A DNA stretch of 64,000 nucleotides from Manis javanica (GCF_040802235.1 NC_133165.1:11131623-11195622); one strand, 5' to 3'. Positions 1 to 13,343 are shown, counted from the stretch's first letter. The notes: a model not told the origin generated them from the sequence alone. Made by a program: numbers and translations.

Positions 1-309
1 TTCATTCCTGGAGATCCTTTTATCTCTCTCTATGTCAGCTTCTATGCGTTCCTGTTCTCTGGTTTCTATTCCATCAGTGGCCTCTTGCATCTTATCCATT
101 CTGCTTATAAATCCTTCCAGAGATTGTTTCATTTCTGTGATCTCCTTCTGGACATCATCCCTTACCTCTTGCATATTTCTCTGCAGCTCCATCATCATGG
201 TTATGAGCTTTACCTTTAATTCTTTTTCAGGAAGACTGGTTAGGTCTATCTCCTTCTCAGGATTTGTCTCTGTGATCTTGGTCCGTATCAATTTCTTCTG
301 CCTTTTCAT
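1..309 (-). CDS. LINE-1 ORF1 protein, N-terminal part (partial)
   Basis: Open frame from ATG at 309-307 to the window edge, 103 codons with no stop. It begins MKRQKKLIRTKITETNPEKE and continues through a predicted coiled coil with heptad-like Leu/Ile/Met spacing (ELQRNMQEVRDDVQKEIT). ORF1p is the trimeric RNA-binding chaperone of the L1 ribonucleoprotein; its coiled coil drives trimerisation. The RRM and C-terminal domain lie outside the window. In element B the same reading frame has a stop at codon 9; here that codon is Arg, so this copy is better preserved. Confidence 0.85.
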   Translation of the reverse strand, partial: MKRQKKLIRTKITETNPEKEIDLTSLPEKELKVKLITMMMELQRNMQEVRDDVQKEITEMKQSLEGFISRMDKMQEATDGIETREQERIEADIERDKRISRNE

Positions 310-1144
310 GGCGATAGATATATTTGTGGGGAGCTGGCGCATGTGTTGGGTAAGAGAAAGTCCCTTCTTGCCAGTTTGTGGCCTTCCTCTCCTGGGAGAA
401 CAGCGGCCTCTAGTGGCTTGTGCTGGGCAGCTGCGTGCAGACAGAGCTTCTGATCTTGCCGGGCTGCTATGGAGTTTATGTAGCTCTGCAGTTGCTGTGG
501 GTGTGGCCTGGCTCAGGCTGCTTCTCCAATATGGTAGAGCCGGGATGGAGGGGGAACAGGCGGGAGGCTGTTTATCATGGTGAGGGGCCTCCGTGCTGTG
601 CTGCGGGGGTTCGGGTGCCCAGAGTTCCCCATGATTCCCAGCTGCTGGGCTAAGTGTCCTTGGGCACTTCCGTCCAGCTGTGGTGTCCCTGTCTCTTTAA
701 GACTTTCAAAAAGCACTCGCTTTTCTTTGTCCCCGGGGCGCTGGCTGCAGGGACCCGCTCACAGGTCTTACTGTCCTGTTTCCCTAGTTTCCAGCACCCC
801 ACGCACTGTGTGTCTGCGCTCTGGTCTGGATGACTGGGGCTGGGTGTTCAGCAGTCCTGGACTCCCTCTCCCTCCCCTCTCCGACTCCTCTCCTCCCATG
901 GGGAGCTGGGGGAGCTGGAGGGGGGGCGCTCAGGTCCTGCTGGGCTGTGGCTTGTATCTTACCCCCTTCGTGAGGCGCTGGGTTCTTGCGGGTGTGGATG
1001 TTCTCTGAGGGTTCTTGCAGGCTCTTGTCCTGTATCTTCTGGTTTCTCTTTTAGGATTATTTGTATCTGTTGTATTTTCAAAAATGTATGTGGTTTTGGG
1101 AGGAGATTTCCGCTGCTCTACTCACGCCGCCATCTTGGTTCTCC
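310..1144 (-). promoter_or_regulatory. LINE-1 element A 5' UTR / internal promoter
   Basis: About 835 bp of GC-rich sequence upstream of the ORF1 start on the minus strand. It ends at the L1 5' terminus with an AAGATGGCGGC YY1-type motif at about 1127-1138. In other mammals this region drives L1 transcription by RNA polymerase II and often has an outward antisense promoter. On the plus strand a 143-codon open frame (577-1008) matches one in element B; see the findings. Confidence 0.75.
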
Positions 1145-3286
1145 ATTGATAGGATATCATTTTTATCTTTATCTTGGTAGTATTTTTCTTTAGATTTATG
1201 ATAACATAAAATATTTTAGAAATCATTTTGGATAAAATCACAGTATACACACAATATAGCCACAATATAACCACAATACAACAGTAGGAAAAATAAGCAC
1301 TGATGCTTTCAGTTGTCCAACATGGCTAAATGCCATTTATTTATCAGCTATTTAGTGAGTATCCTTTATGTACCAGGAAATGTCCAGTTCTCACCTAGAG
1401 CTATGATAGTTTTGTGCACCTTTATTAAATAGATATTTTAGGAAAATCTGTCTATTCTTGAATTTACAAGCAATTCAGGTAAGTGAAAAGGTGATTAATT
1501 TGATAATTTCATATCTGTATATTTGGCATGAACTCAAACAACTGAATAAAATTGGTCAGTTTTAAGTGAATTTAAGTTAAGGCAGAGTTGAAAGTTCTGA
1601 TTATTCAGAATAGAGGGCAAAATCTGTTTCAAATTCAAGTATTCATTTCATGAAAGTCACATTTGTTCGTAATTATTCCTTCTGTGGCTCTTGTCCATTG
1701 TGTCATTGTTCAGAGTGTCATTTTTCCCATGTTCATAATTTTCATAAAAGTAAGAAAAGAACAGGAAATGGTAAAAGCAATAGAAGTTATGAAGAATTCT
1801 CTCTCAATATTCAACAACTCTCTTTAATTGAAAGAAAGGAGGTCTACAGAGGTTAGTGCACATTTCATGGGCTTTCACCTGAGGTACCAGGAAGGTTTCA
1901 TGAAATCCACAGTCGACAGAGAATGAAAGGCTTCAAGCTCTACATAATAATCCAAGGAAAATTAATGGTAGTTTATTTGCATTTCTCAAGGTCTTTCTGG
2001 AGCCCCACTAGCTTACCTGGAAACAAGTATAATAACAAGAATTTCAAGCCTCAACTCACAGATGGGATATCTGATTTGGGATGGAGGATTTTTAACAAGT
2101 CACACTACCTAGCTGGCAACTAATTCTTATCCATATGGCTGACTCCGTAGGGAAAAAAAATGTTGTTACTGATGTATAATACTCTCTCTTTTACCATAGA
2201 AGTGTCAGAAGAAACAATAGATGAAGGCTTAAAACCAAGCTACAATAATGAGAAAAAAGAATTGTAGTTTTCAGAAGAGCTGCAGTTTTTCTAGCCTGTA
2301 CACCAGATAAGGTTATATTACATCATATAAACAATTGTTCTCTTTATCAGGAAATATAGTTGTCCTAATCTAGTCAGTTTCCTTCACCTGGATTCTCTTA
2401 TTGCTAATAGCAGAGTTTATTCAAGATAACTTCTAGTCTCAGAAGTGTTACTTAAGGTCCTGAAATAGAATGGTACTATATTAGGTCATCCTGGTATAAA
2501 AATCTCTAAAATTACCTCCATGACTAGCATTTTATGATTCTATGGCCAATGTGACCATTAAATCCTTATGTAACCAGGCAGAAAATATATTATATTTGTC
2601 TTACAGTTTCACAAAATAAGATATTTTGGAGTTAATTTTAAAATATGAAAACTTCTATGAGGAATTTTATCAGTGATACAATAGATGAGAAGCGTATTCC
2701 CATTTAATATCTATTTTTAGTATCTTCATAAGCAGAAAATCTAATACTTGGGGTTTTATTATCTTTTCATATTTTATTAATTTAATAAATATTGATATTG
2801 CTTTTCAGTCTATTGCAACACCAGTAATTCATGTTCCTTCAACTTTTTCCCATGGTTATCTCCCAAAATCATTTTCTGATTATTTGATTTTGCTAAACCA
2901 TAATTTTAGTTATAGCCTGAGAACTACACAAAACACTGGCACTTTAGGAATATTACATCGGGGTGATTGTTTTGTATACTGTGTATCTAGTATGATATCT
3001 TTTACAATTTTTTTCTTAGTATATATGTAGTGTCTTTCCATCTATTATTTGTATACATCATACATTTTAAACAAATATCCTCCTACTTTTCTACTTTCTC
3101 TTGTCTTATTCTATTGATCTTGCTGTCTATATGATTTAATTCACATTTTATTTCCTATTTTCTCCTCCAGTACCCTTCTCACATTAAAGCAGAGTTCTCT
3201 CTGCTATTTCAGTGACCACGATCTGAACTGCATCATCTATGCCTTTAAACAAATTTGGACCTTGATAATAGCTATTCATCTTTTTT
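1145..3286. other. AT-rich intergenic DNA
   Basis: No exon, RNA gene or repeat was recognised here. Open frames (for example 1650-1856 and 1923-2123) are short, lysine/serine-rich and without familiar motifs; they look like chance. Confidence 0.6.
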
Positions 3287-3466
3287 TAAATTTTTAAATT
3301 TTTTTTATTTTGATACCATTAATCTACAATTACATGAAGAACATTATGTTTACTAGGCTCCCCCCTTCACCAAATCTCCCCCACATACCCCTTCACAGTC
3401 ACTGTCCATCAGCGTAGTAAGATGCTGTAAAAATCACTACTTGTCTTCTCTGTATTCTTATCTTTT
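3287..3466 (-). mobile_element. Severely 5'-truncated LINE-1, 3' UTR end only
   Basis: A poly(T)-rich left end is followed by about 150 bp closely matching the 3' UTR of element B at 13597-13740 (shared blocks include ttaatctacaattacatgaa and cagtcactgtccatcagcgt). Orientation is minus, with the A-rich tail at about 3287-3310. Possible degraded target-site duplications are the attcatcttttt-like flank on the left and cttatcttttt on the right. Such short insertions are typical of aborted target-primed reverse transcription. Confidence 0.85.
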
Positions 3467-3665
3467 TGATGGGTATTGCTTCATTCATAACTGTGCTCAA
3501 CAGGGACATATTGGGATTATTTAGCTAATAACCTCTTGGTATCTCAACCATGAGTATTTGTTGAGAATCAAATCCAAAGTTCTTTGACTTGGTGCTTATG
3601 ACTCTAGGTAAACTCAAGCAGAGTCTTTAGTGGAGCTTACAGCTTCTTGAACTTGAAACTGTATG

Positions 3666-3730
3666 TTTGTGTGTGTGTGTGTGTGTGTGTGTACATGTGC
3701 GCACGCGTGTATGTGTGTGTTTGTGTGTGA
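3666..3730. repeat. (GT)n microsatellite with alternating purine-pyrimidine extension
   Basis: A run of GT dinucleotides interrupted by acatgtgcgcacgcgtgta and resumed as gtgtgtgt. Almost the whole stretch alternates purine and pyrimidine, including a GCGC/CGCG core. Confidence 0.9.
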
Positions 3731-5672
3731 AAGAGTTTTTCTGGGTAGAATGTGCTTTCATCACATTATCAAAAGTTTCAGGACCTCAAAATAGTTAAGA
3801 ACCACTATACATTAGTGTAAGCATCTGAGGAGTACGCATAAGTCACATTACAAGAATATTTTTCTATACAAAATAATATGTATTTTTCAAATAATTATGA
3901 GAAATCAAAAATCTAATTCTTATACTTCTTCCCCTTAAAAATTGTAGGAGTTAATTTTGTAACAACTTCTCCAAACCATTTGAAAATACACAAATAATTA
4001 TATGAAAGAAAGTTGTTGATAAAACAGAAAGCAAAACTATTTTCCCAAAGTCAATACAAAATCAATGTTGTTTTAGTATGTGGAGAACTGTTTTAAAGAA
4101 TTTATTAAGTGTGTATTAATTGTACTCTTAAAAGACACTTTGCTGTTGGAGAGGACCATGCTTTAGCTTAGTTGGTTGTTATGCAATGTTTCTGTGAAAG
4201 AAGGAAAGAAAAATGCTTAATTAAGAAATACCCTACGTATTAATTCAGCAACTAAATATTTTGATTTAATTAGTCATTTACATGATTGTTTTTTAGGCAA
4301 ATAGAGTAAAAATAAAGGTCATTATAATGGGTAAGTTAATTTAATCTCTATGAAGAAATAAAATATCTTGGGTTTAGTCAAATTAATGATGTTTTATTTT
4401 CATCCTATTTAAAGTGTAGTTGATGGCAATGACATGTGAACAATGTTATGAGTACAACTTACAGTTTATTCCAAACTGAACATATTTACACAATCTTTCA
4501 CTCCTTCAGTCATTTAATCCAGTCATTACTTATTTGACATACAATTTATCTTGTCAAATAGGTTTAAAAATAATAATACATATAATGTTGAATGTTACAA
4601 TCAGAAAGCAAGTGATCAATATTCAATTATTGTTAATAATTTATTACCTAAATAATTATGTAATTTTACTCACTGGACCATGAAAGTTGTTCTCATTATA
4701 TAAACCATTGCTTTAGCAATTACACCTTTGAATTAAAATAGTGAAAGTAGTTACTATTCTAACTCTAGAAAGCCTTCCACATTACCTTTGATATATACCA
4801 GCTGGAGCACATCAAGCTCATTGACACAGGAGTTGTTCTTTCCCAAACAACTTTTTTAATATCTTTGGATGACTTCTATAAATTACAGTTGTAGAGGTTT
4901 CTAAGGGGACTGTAAGTACAGTCTACCATTGTGTTTTCTATGTGTCTCATTCGGATATATAAAAAGAATGACTAAAACTGGACATAGCTCAGGCTTACGA
5001 CTCTGTTTTGATGATGGGTAATGATTTCTGACAATGAGAAATCACTTCTTACTTCATGAGCCCCATCATCACAGAATATCCTTACTATTCCAATGAACTT
5101 GTGGGGCTAAAAATTATATTTAATGCTGCCAAATCTGAGCCTTCTGTCTGTGTTAAGCCACTATTTTAGGGTCAGTGAAAAGTGTCTATCAATTTTTCTA
5201 TATATAGTGTGAAGTGGGAACTCTCAACTAAACAAGGTCAAGGCTAAAAAAAAGAGATTCAAGAAAATAGGAGACTGTTTGCTGTTTACTTCAATTGCTT
5301 GTACTGTATGTTTCTGGCACGGAAATTTCCTTAGAGTGAAGTCTGTATATAGGCAAGCACATGGGAGGATTTATTTGATGAAGCATGACTGCAAATTAGA
5401 GATTAATTGATAAAATACTATAGTCTGATTATAATCTAAATCATGTAATTCCATTGTTCACTAATATCAACCCTAGATATGTCTCCTTTTTCCTTACCTT
5501 TTTTCACTCTCTGAGATGGAATAACAAAAAAAGGAGATGTCTAAATGTTCATGTCAGGCTTTTTTTTGAGCTCATATAAGTTTATTTGATCACTTAATTG
5601 GCTCTTCTCTATAATAAGACAATGAAGATCTCAGTGTTCTAAGGCTTCTAAACAATGCCCATGCGTTTGACA

Positions 5673-6110
5673 GCCTCAAGAATGATTGTAAAATGATGGA
5701 GTTAGATGCTATAGGTCACACTTTATAAATCTGACTAAAGCAGACCTAGGATACTAATGAAAGTCAACAACCATTTCCTTACCTGCTCCCAATTTGTAAT
5801 TCTTGCCCTGGTGACACATATATTACAGAAAGAATATTGTTTTCTAATTTATAGTCAGAAAGTTATTGGAGTGGCTATGACACTGTTCCTTAAATAGATA
5901 GCAAGTTGATTGTCTTACTCAAAAATGCATATAGCCCTGGAAAGACATATGCATAAAATGATTTCTTTAAAGCTAAGTGTAGTTTTATAAAATAAAGTGT
6001 CAGATCTTACAGAAATAAATACTTAGGGGTTCAGTAAAAATCGAGTTAGTGGTAGGAGGGAATTCTTTGAATGACTGACTTTCACATCAAATTGTTATTT
6101 TTTGATAATT
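5673..6110. repeat. Diverged repeat segment, copy 1 (pairs with 25829-26245)
   Basis: Shares an ordered series of blocks with 25829-26245: gcctcaagaat, taaaatgatggagttagat, atactaatgaaag, caaaaatgcata and a tail near aaattgttatttttt. Spacing is similar and I estimate identity at roughly two thirds to three quarters by eye. Both copies run in the same direction. Family not recognised; either an old interspersed repeat or an old local duplication. Confidence 0.6.
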
Positions 6111-7393
6111 CAGTTTAATAGGAGGCTACATTCATGTAATATGCAAAGAAATACCATATCAAAAGTTGTCCATCCAATGTGTTCAGGCCAGGTTTCAAGG
6201 CAGTTTCCTGAATACTCACTTATTTGCAAAGTAGAAAACAATGCGGCTCATTCTACGTGTGATTATGGGCCGCGTACAAAACAATAATCATCATTCTAAT
6301 TAGTTTGAAGGTAAAAGAAGACCAGAGAGAAAGAATGAGAATTGATTTGCTAAGAGCTCACCTTCAGTTAATCTTTAAATGTTTCATTTCTCTCACCTGA
6401 TTTAAACCACAAAGTTAGGTGGCAAGATTTGTTATTCGTATTCGACCAACGAGGGCACAGTACTTCTGGGTGGAGTTGAGATTCAGGCTGAAGATTCTCC
6501 CTCCTGCCTCTGTCAATTTTTCCTGAAAAGGGAAACATACCGGTGCTTGTTCCAGTTTCGTTACTCAATAGGGAAGTCACTTTTGGGAGGCCTCTTTGTC
6601 TATGTAATGAGGGGATAGGACTAAGATGTTTAATGTAACTCTTCCAGTTATATATATATATATATTTTTTCCCTGAATGGGTGATTCTTTGCAAGTCTGC
6701 CTGGGGCTAGCTAGTGACTTATGGCCGCCAGAGATGCAAAATCAAATAACTGAAACAACAAGCTATCTCACTAAATCAGACACTAATCAATGTAAGCAAA
6801 GCAATAATTTCCTTTGATACCAAATTGCAGTTGATACAGCAATTCTACACTAATCATCACAATAAAACTGAAAGACAAGGAGAGCAGTATATTACTTTGA
6901 CAAAGTTTAGAGGAGTCCAATATGAGCCCCCACCTAAAGAGGTTTAGAGGTGAATTTTAATCCTTTCATAAGCACAAAACTTATACTAAAATTAATAAAT
7001 CAACATCAACACTTTATATAAAAACAGTTTCATAAAATAACAAAGCCAAAATTGTTTCAGTTAAGTTTACAGAGAGTTGAACCAGAAGAAAATAAATACT
7101 AACCTGAAATTCAGCAAGCAAATACTGAGCAATGTCGAAACGTCAAAAAATGGTCAAGGTGAGTGACGGACGGGCAGATGTTCCTCTGAGGAATTAGAGC
7201 GCAGCTAGAGAGTTCATTCGAAGGTCAGTGTCAGGTTAAAGGTTTCCATGTAATGTTTTAAAATAGTTTCCTGCATTTGTCTAAAGCAGTCAAATAAATT
7301 TACACTAAAGCTGCATATGGATGTCCCTTCTCAAATCTGGGCTAGTGTTCAAGGTTTAAAATTATAGGAGCACCTGAGAAAAAATGGCAAAAA

Positions 7394-7466
7394 TAAATAG
7401 AAAAGAAGGAAGGGAGGGAAGAAGATAGAGAGGGAGAGGAGGTAGAAAGAAGAAGGGAAGAAAAAT
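7394..7466 (+). repeat. Purine-rich (GGAAG/GAGA) low-complexity tract
   Basis: About 70 bp nearly all A and G on the plus strand, interrupted by a few T, with recurring gaagg and gagaggg units. On the minus strand it translates as a chance Phe/Leu-rich frame, which is not a gene. Confidence 0.8.
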
Positions 7467-10368
7467 CTATAATTTGAACCCTGAAAAGCAAAGATTTTAA
7501 TACACGTACCAAACTTTAAATGGCATGCGCCTTCTTTTATTAGCATCCCTAAAGAAATTGAAAGTGTAAATCTTTGAAGCCTCACTAACCTTTCCAGTTT
7601 TTCTGCCTTCAACATTGGTATTTCACATTACTTAAGGACACTCATTACTTGGGTATGAATCACGTGATTCTAATTAAAGTGTTATAAGGTTGATCCTCTT
7701 TATTCTACCATATTATCAGGTAGAATTCAAAGAGTAAGTATACAGTTTGGAACCTGAGGCTACATATTTTGTACCGAATGGTTAGCGGATTCAATGACAG
7801 CAAAAGTAACTGAACCCTCTCCTCTACCTCATTCACTGGTATTTTTCTTATTTCAAAATGTTAGGAGGAAAGGTGTATACTAAAATCCAGATTTTCTAAG
7901 ATTATGTACAATTTAACCATCTGACAATTAGTTTGGACTTTTGCTAATTAAGCTTCCTAACTACTTCTCATGGACAAGTGAATACAATTATCTTTACTTA
8001 TTTAACAGTCAAATAACTTGGTGTTTTCGTTCGTTTTTAAATATCAACCACCTGTTCCTCACATACATTTCTGTTCTTCACAGGATACAGTCAATTATAA
8101 ACACTCAGTATGAAATATTATGATGATTTCTATTTCTGAGGAAATAAGAAGATAGAGCCACAGATGAGTTAGATGAATTTGAGACGAATGTATTTAACTG
8201 CTTAAACTCACATGATATATGAAACATCACCCCAAAATTGAAAATGTAATTAAGTCTCATATTTGGAAGAATGGTGAATTGTGAATTTTGCTGTAGGTTA
8301 AGGAGCCACTTACATGGATAAACATAATCTAAGTGAAATGATTGGGGCCAAAGGAAAATATTTCCAAATTTACGAGGAAGAAAGGATGAATGATGGTGGC
8401 TCCCATTACTCATGTCACACTTCAGTATCTCACACTTCTTGAACGACCCTGTGCCATTTGCACTCTCCTAACCTGATGAAATCTTTAGCTGAAGGATTTT
8501 GGTTTGTATTTTTACCTTGTGATCTGTCTGGACTCACTCTCTTCACGATTGATGGGTTTTTTGCTTTCTTGTTCAACTCACAATAAAAGAGAAATTCATG
8601 GCTTTTCTTTTCTTTAACACAGCAGAGCTTTCTTCAGCTATCTTTAGAAGAAAGATTCCAAGATAAAGGTCCATTTTCTTCTTCCTTCACATCAAACGGA
8701 TATTTGCAGGATCCTTAAAAGTATCTCTTAAAGGCTATTGTTCAACCTCTAAAATTGTTAATTCCCTTCTAGCTACGACTGGAACTCGTGTGTCACGCAT
8801 GACAGGAAAGCTGGAAGGACAATTTCTGTCCACACAACTCTGGACCATGTCCTGAAAAAGACCTCAATATAGCGACTTCCTGAATTTTTTTTCAATGAAT
8901 GAAGTAATGTGGCTTCACCACAGAATGAGCTGCAAGACTTTGATCCTTCACAAATAATTCTCCATCATTTACAGATGAACATGAAAAATTAAAATAAAGA
9001 CTAATGATAAACATAGCCCAGAAAACAAAAATATATATATCATCATAAATACCAAAAATTAAACATAAATATTACTGAGCTCTCTGCTTCCCGCCAGGTA
9101 GAATGACATCACTATTTTTTTGATAAAGAACTGACCTTGGAATTACAGTCTTTAAGTGGACTGCTATGAGGAAATATAGATGACAACACAATAGCAGCTT
9201 CTATTTTTTAAGCTTTGACGCTGGAAAAGTGTTTTCACCTATATTCTGTTATCATTTTGTCTGACTGACCAATGATTCCACACCTGCTGGAAATATGTCT
9301 GTAACCAGGAAATCCATTTTCACAGTAAGAAGTCTGCACTGAGTAGTCTTAACGTAATTCTAAAAGGACTTTGGTATTTTCTTATATCTATATTTCTGTG
9401 TTTTTTTTTAGTGTGTGTGTCAACAAAACTTCCCCAGCAAGGTTATTCCAAATATACTTTGGACAATAGTAAAAGAAAAATAAAATTCTGTGGATTCAGA
9501 GTTTTTTTCAACCTCATGTCATAAACTGTGTGTTTCCCTGGTCTTTAACTCTGTTTCATATTTGCTCAATTAGCATTGGCTGAGGACAGAACTGGAACTC
9601 ATGATTCATTGTCTAATTACGTAGCTTACCCCCTGTGGTTTGGGTTAAATCTTACTCAAAAAGCTGAAAACTGAAAATTTTAATGACTCTTCTCTCTACA
9701 TTATACCAGCTATTGCTGTTTAATTGAATTAGATCTTTTCTAAAGACTAAACATAATCCGGTCAGTGTTTCCTGAATTTTCTCAAATCGTGAAATCATAT
9801 TTTAGTAAGGTTATAAAATTCAACAACTTTTAAAACTGTGCCTAGAGGTACCTGAAATATAAATAAACATAAATCATGTATTATCTCTATTGTCTCAGCA
9901 CAAACAAAATACCAAAGTTACTGAGAAGGGATTCCTGTATTAGTGTAAATGACTCATCTAGCTCCTTCATAAAATGAGTAATAGAATAATCTATATTTTC
10001 AGTTCCCCGCCATTGACACGGATGGCAACCGACTGTGGAAAATTTGCTGCTTGTATGTCTACATAGCCGAAGAGAGTTTTCAGAGAAAATGATTGCAATT
10101 GCTCCCATTGCTCTTCTCATGTAAAGTTAAAGGTTATGTCCGAATTAAAAAAAAAAAAATTCAGTTCATCAGAACTTCTGACCACTTAGACCTCTCACTC
10201 ATAATCTGGAAGAGATTTTAGCTGTGTCTTCTTCGTGAATCTTATTTTGTAAAATTCAGACTACTGTTAAGCTAGTTGAAAAATTCTGCTTTTGAGCAAA
10301 TGTGTTTATTGGCTTAATTTCATCAAAACTAGTAATACCTGTGCTCTAAAGAGTGTCATTATATTATA

Positions 10369-10396
10369 TTGACCACGGTCAATGGTGACCATTGAC
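10369..10396. promoter_or_regulatory. Overlapping palindromes made of TGACC/GGTCA half-sites
   Basis: ttgaccacggtcaa (10369-10382) is an inverted repeat with a 2-bp centre. It overlaps gtcaatggtgaccattgac (10378-10396), an inverted repeat with a 1-bp centre. Both are built from nuclear-receptor-type GGTCA half-sites. Function is unproven. Confidence 0.35.
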
Positions 10397-10965
10397 TGAC
10401 TGAAATGGGTACATATATAAAATATGTAAAAACTAATGATCTAGATGGTCTTCATTAGCTAGCACAAATAGCTATTGTAAACTTGATCCTGTGTTTTCAA
10501 AGTCTGTCACATGGCAAAGTAGTATGCCTGCTGTTTTTATACCTGTGTCTGCAATTTATTATTCACTTGGAGCAACAAATTGAGAATTGCTCAAAATTAT
10601 GAAAACTTACAAACATAAAAATATTGTGTATGCTTTTTGCAAATATTTGTTTCATCAGTGGAATCTTGTACTTGTCCCCCACCAAAATAAAGAGATGATG
10701 AGTGAAAGGATCTTATAAATTGAAATGAGAAGAAAGTATCTATTCTTCCTATTCTTTCATTTTAAATCATGTGGGTATATAAATCAAAACATCCTCTGTA
10801 AGAGTAAAAATTATGGAAAATATAACCAGAAGCGGTTAAAAGGTGGAATTAAATGTTTTATGAAATAACTAGCAAAAGTTGACTCAAAGAAATAAAATGA
10901 CTGAACTCCCAAAAGGCATGAGCCGATCTTGTGAAGCCTTCTAATTTCAGATATTGGATGTGGAG

Positions 10966-10980
10966 CACCGTCTAGTGGCC
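10966..10980 (-). promoter_or_regulatory. CTCF-like motif (minus)
   Basis: On the minus strand it reads GGCCACTAGACGGTGCTC, close to the CTCF core CCASYAGRKGGCRS with two departures. Orientation is reverse. Binding not shown. Confidence 0.35.
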
Positions 10981-13328
10981 GAAATTCATACCTCTGACTC
11001 CAAATGCCCCAAAGACCGCTATTCAGTTGTATTTTGAATATATATTTTTTCAGTTTATCATTTCAGAAGTTCTGATTTTTTCTAAGTAACTGAAATATTC
11101 CAATCCTAAGATCACTTATTTACTTAAGAAACGGCAATCATAGGTGTGTAAACCAACTACAGCTTCATGTAAAACAAAGATTTTGTTTTGTTTCACTCCC
11201 ATTTTTCCCATTTTAGTATTAATAAAGAAAAATAACAGAAAGGCTAAAATGCGTATGACCCGAAAAAAGCCAGTATAACTAATGCTATTCAAAATTTAAA
11301 TGAAAACGCTAACGGTGTTTGATATCAATAGTTCTGCTTACCAAACTTCGTAAAGGTAATTGTGGCTAATAAAGAGTAAGCCGACTCAAAAGCTGATTAA
11401 ATAATCCTACTTAAAGCACACGGTGACTTTTCCTACAAGTCGTGGACTAACCATTGTGAAGCTATTTCAATCCCAACAAAACTTTTAAGTTGAAGGTTAA
11501 ATTGTATCACCAATATTTCAGAAGAAAGAGTAAATATCTATATGGATTTTAACTAAGAAATTTCCATTACTTACTCTTATATGAAATAGTAACAAATGAG
11601 CAACTTAACTTTCTCCTAACAAATACAATTTCTTCTGCTTTCTTAGCATGTTCTGAAAAGAAAGCATTCAATGATTTAATCCTACTTGACTTGGACAGAG
11701 GCATACTTAGTCCTATTCCTTCCAATTGTCTTCATTAAATAGATCCTGGAGGGACTTTCTGCCCAAAAAAATAAAACCAAATCAGAAAAATTTTAAAAGG
11801 ATTTAGAGATCCTTGAGCTTCTGAAATCACCAAGAGGGTGCAATTGCTTCGTGGAATTACCAAGCACAGTGAAAGTCACCTGGTTCTGAGAAAGACATTA
11901 AAGACTCAAGCCCTGGACATAACATCTCTCCTCACCACCAGATTTTATGTTGTCTTCTTCCTGGTCCGGACCACAAGGGATAACTAACTACACTAGTTCA
12001 ACCAAAAAACAAAACAAACAACGACAAAACAGAGAAATGTAAAAGATTCTCTGTCCCAATGGCCATACATGATAATTCAAATACATACACCTCATTCATG
12101 GTAGTTGAAGTGCGCTGGTTGTTGCTAAAAATACCAGCTTGAATATTCAAGAGTAAAATAGTCTACTCTGTAATTTTACAGGACTGAAAATAATTACTAC
12201 TAATCGTCAACCAAGCCAATAAATGAGCCATCTATCAATAAATCCAAAAATACATTGACTCTAGATGAAATTATACTACTGTGCAGAAAACTATAAACCA
12301 TACTGTTCGTTTGATACAGCACTAGATAATACTTAACAGTTTCAAAGAACCAACTTGTATATAAGGTGAAAAAAAATTCAGAAAAGTGTCAGTGTGAGCC
12401 ATTGTTAGGTTAACCTCACATTCTAGTTTTCCCAGAATACTCCTAAATTTCTCAGTTTATGATATGTACCAGCCATCCTTCCTCTCTCTGTGACTCATTG
12501 TTTTCATAAATAAGGAGATATGATGGAATTATGCTATCACTATGAATACAAGAAAATATTAATTAAACTTAAACTTTCAATGCAAATTTCATAAAGTACA
12601 AATGTGTTGTTAAAAGCAAAAACTTTATAAATTCAACTTTTCATATCCAACCAAAATTAGACCAATTGCCTTGCTTAGAAGTGTTTGAGTTCTCACATAC
12701 TTGATATAAAATTTTATTTATTGAAACAAGGTTTAAACCCCCCCAAATAAATTGAGTGTGAGTAAAATGAAATTTGATTATCAGAATGCCTTATTTCCTA
12801 GCAAGGAGATTATTCAAAGTTTAACTCTAATAAGAATATCTTATCAACATATCCAACAAGGTTTGTGTTCTTATGCGAACTGCTTAATAACTTGGAAAAG
12901 TCCAATGTAAATTTTTTTATTGTTTTTTTTTTGCCAGACTTGAGGCTTCCATGGAGTTAGATAAACCTAAAGCCTTAGAGTCACCATGTCTAACAGTTCT
13001 CTAATTCAGTCTAAGCAGGCCTGACCTGGATCTGGCCGTGTTTCCAAGCACAGGAAGCCAGCTTGTGTATAAACACTGAGCATTCACCACCGAGAGAGAG
13101 AATCAGCAAATATGAAATATTTGATCAACTGATTGGGGTCATTGCTTGTAGCTCAGGTGTGTTTGTGCCTAAGGTTTCTTCTTCTTTCAAATATTGAAAT
13201 ATGATTTGAGGATCCTGGGCTTAAAATAATATCATATATTATATTTATTTCCCTTGTAGTAAATGCATATGTCTGACTAAAACAGGCTTTGCAATATATC
13301 CTGTTCTTCTATTTTATACCAGTTATAG

Positions 13329-13343
13329 CCACTAGATGGCAAC
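13329..13343 (+). promoter_or_regulatory. CTCF-like motif (plus)
   Basis: CCACTAGATGGCAAC matches the CTCF core closely. It shares flanks with 31910 (tatacca upstream, aatgcaaa downstream), so both probably sit in copies of one ancient repeat. Confidence 0.5.

Larger units (their letters stand above)
1..1144 (-). mobile_element. LINE-1 element A: 5' UTR and start of ORF1, cut by window edge
   Basis: Reverse-oriented L1, closely similar to element B over the same parts (B at about 18475-19590). The 5' end is near 1144, where the minus strand begins with an AAGATGGCGGC motif typical of L1 promoters (a YY1 site). The 5' UTR spans about 310-1144 and is GC- and CpG-rich. The rest of the element lies left of position 1, so the 3' end and target-site duplication cannot be seen. 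It keeps CpGs that element B has lost, which suggests the younger copy. Confidence 0.92.

Noticed and set aside
32..583. 183-codon plus-strand open frame
   Set aside because: Reverse-strand shadow of L1 ORF1 and 5' UTR; the same shadow appears in element B at 18338-18832.
577..1008. 143-codon plus-strand open frame
   Set aside because: It lies wholly in the GC-rich 5' UTR of LINE-1 A on the opposite strand. Not listed as a gene; kept only as part of the antisense-frame finding.
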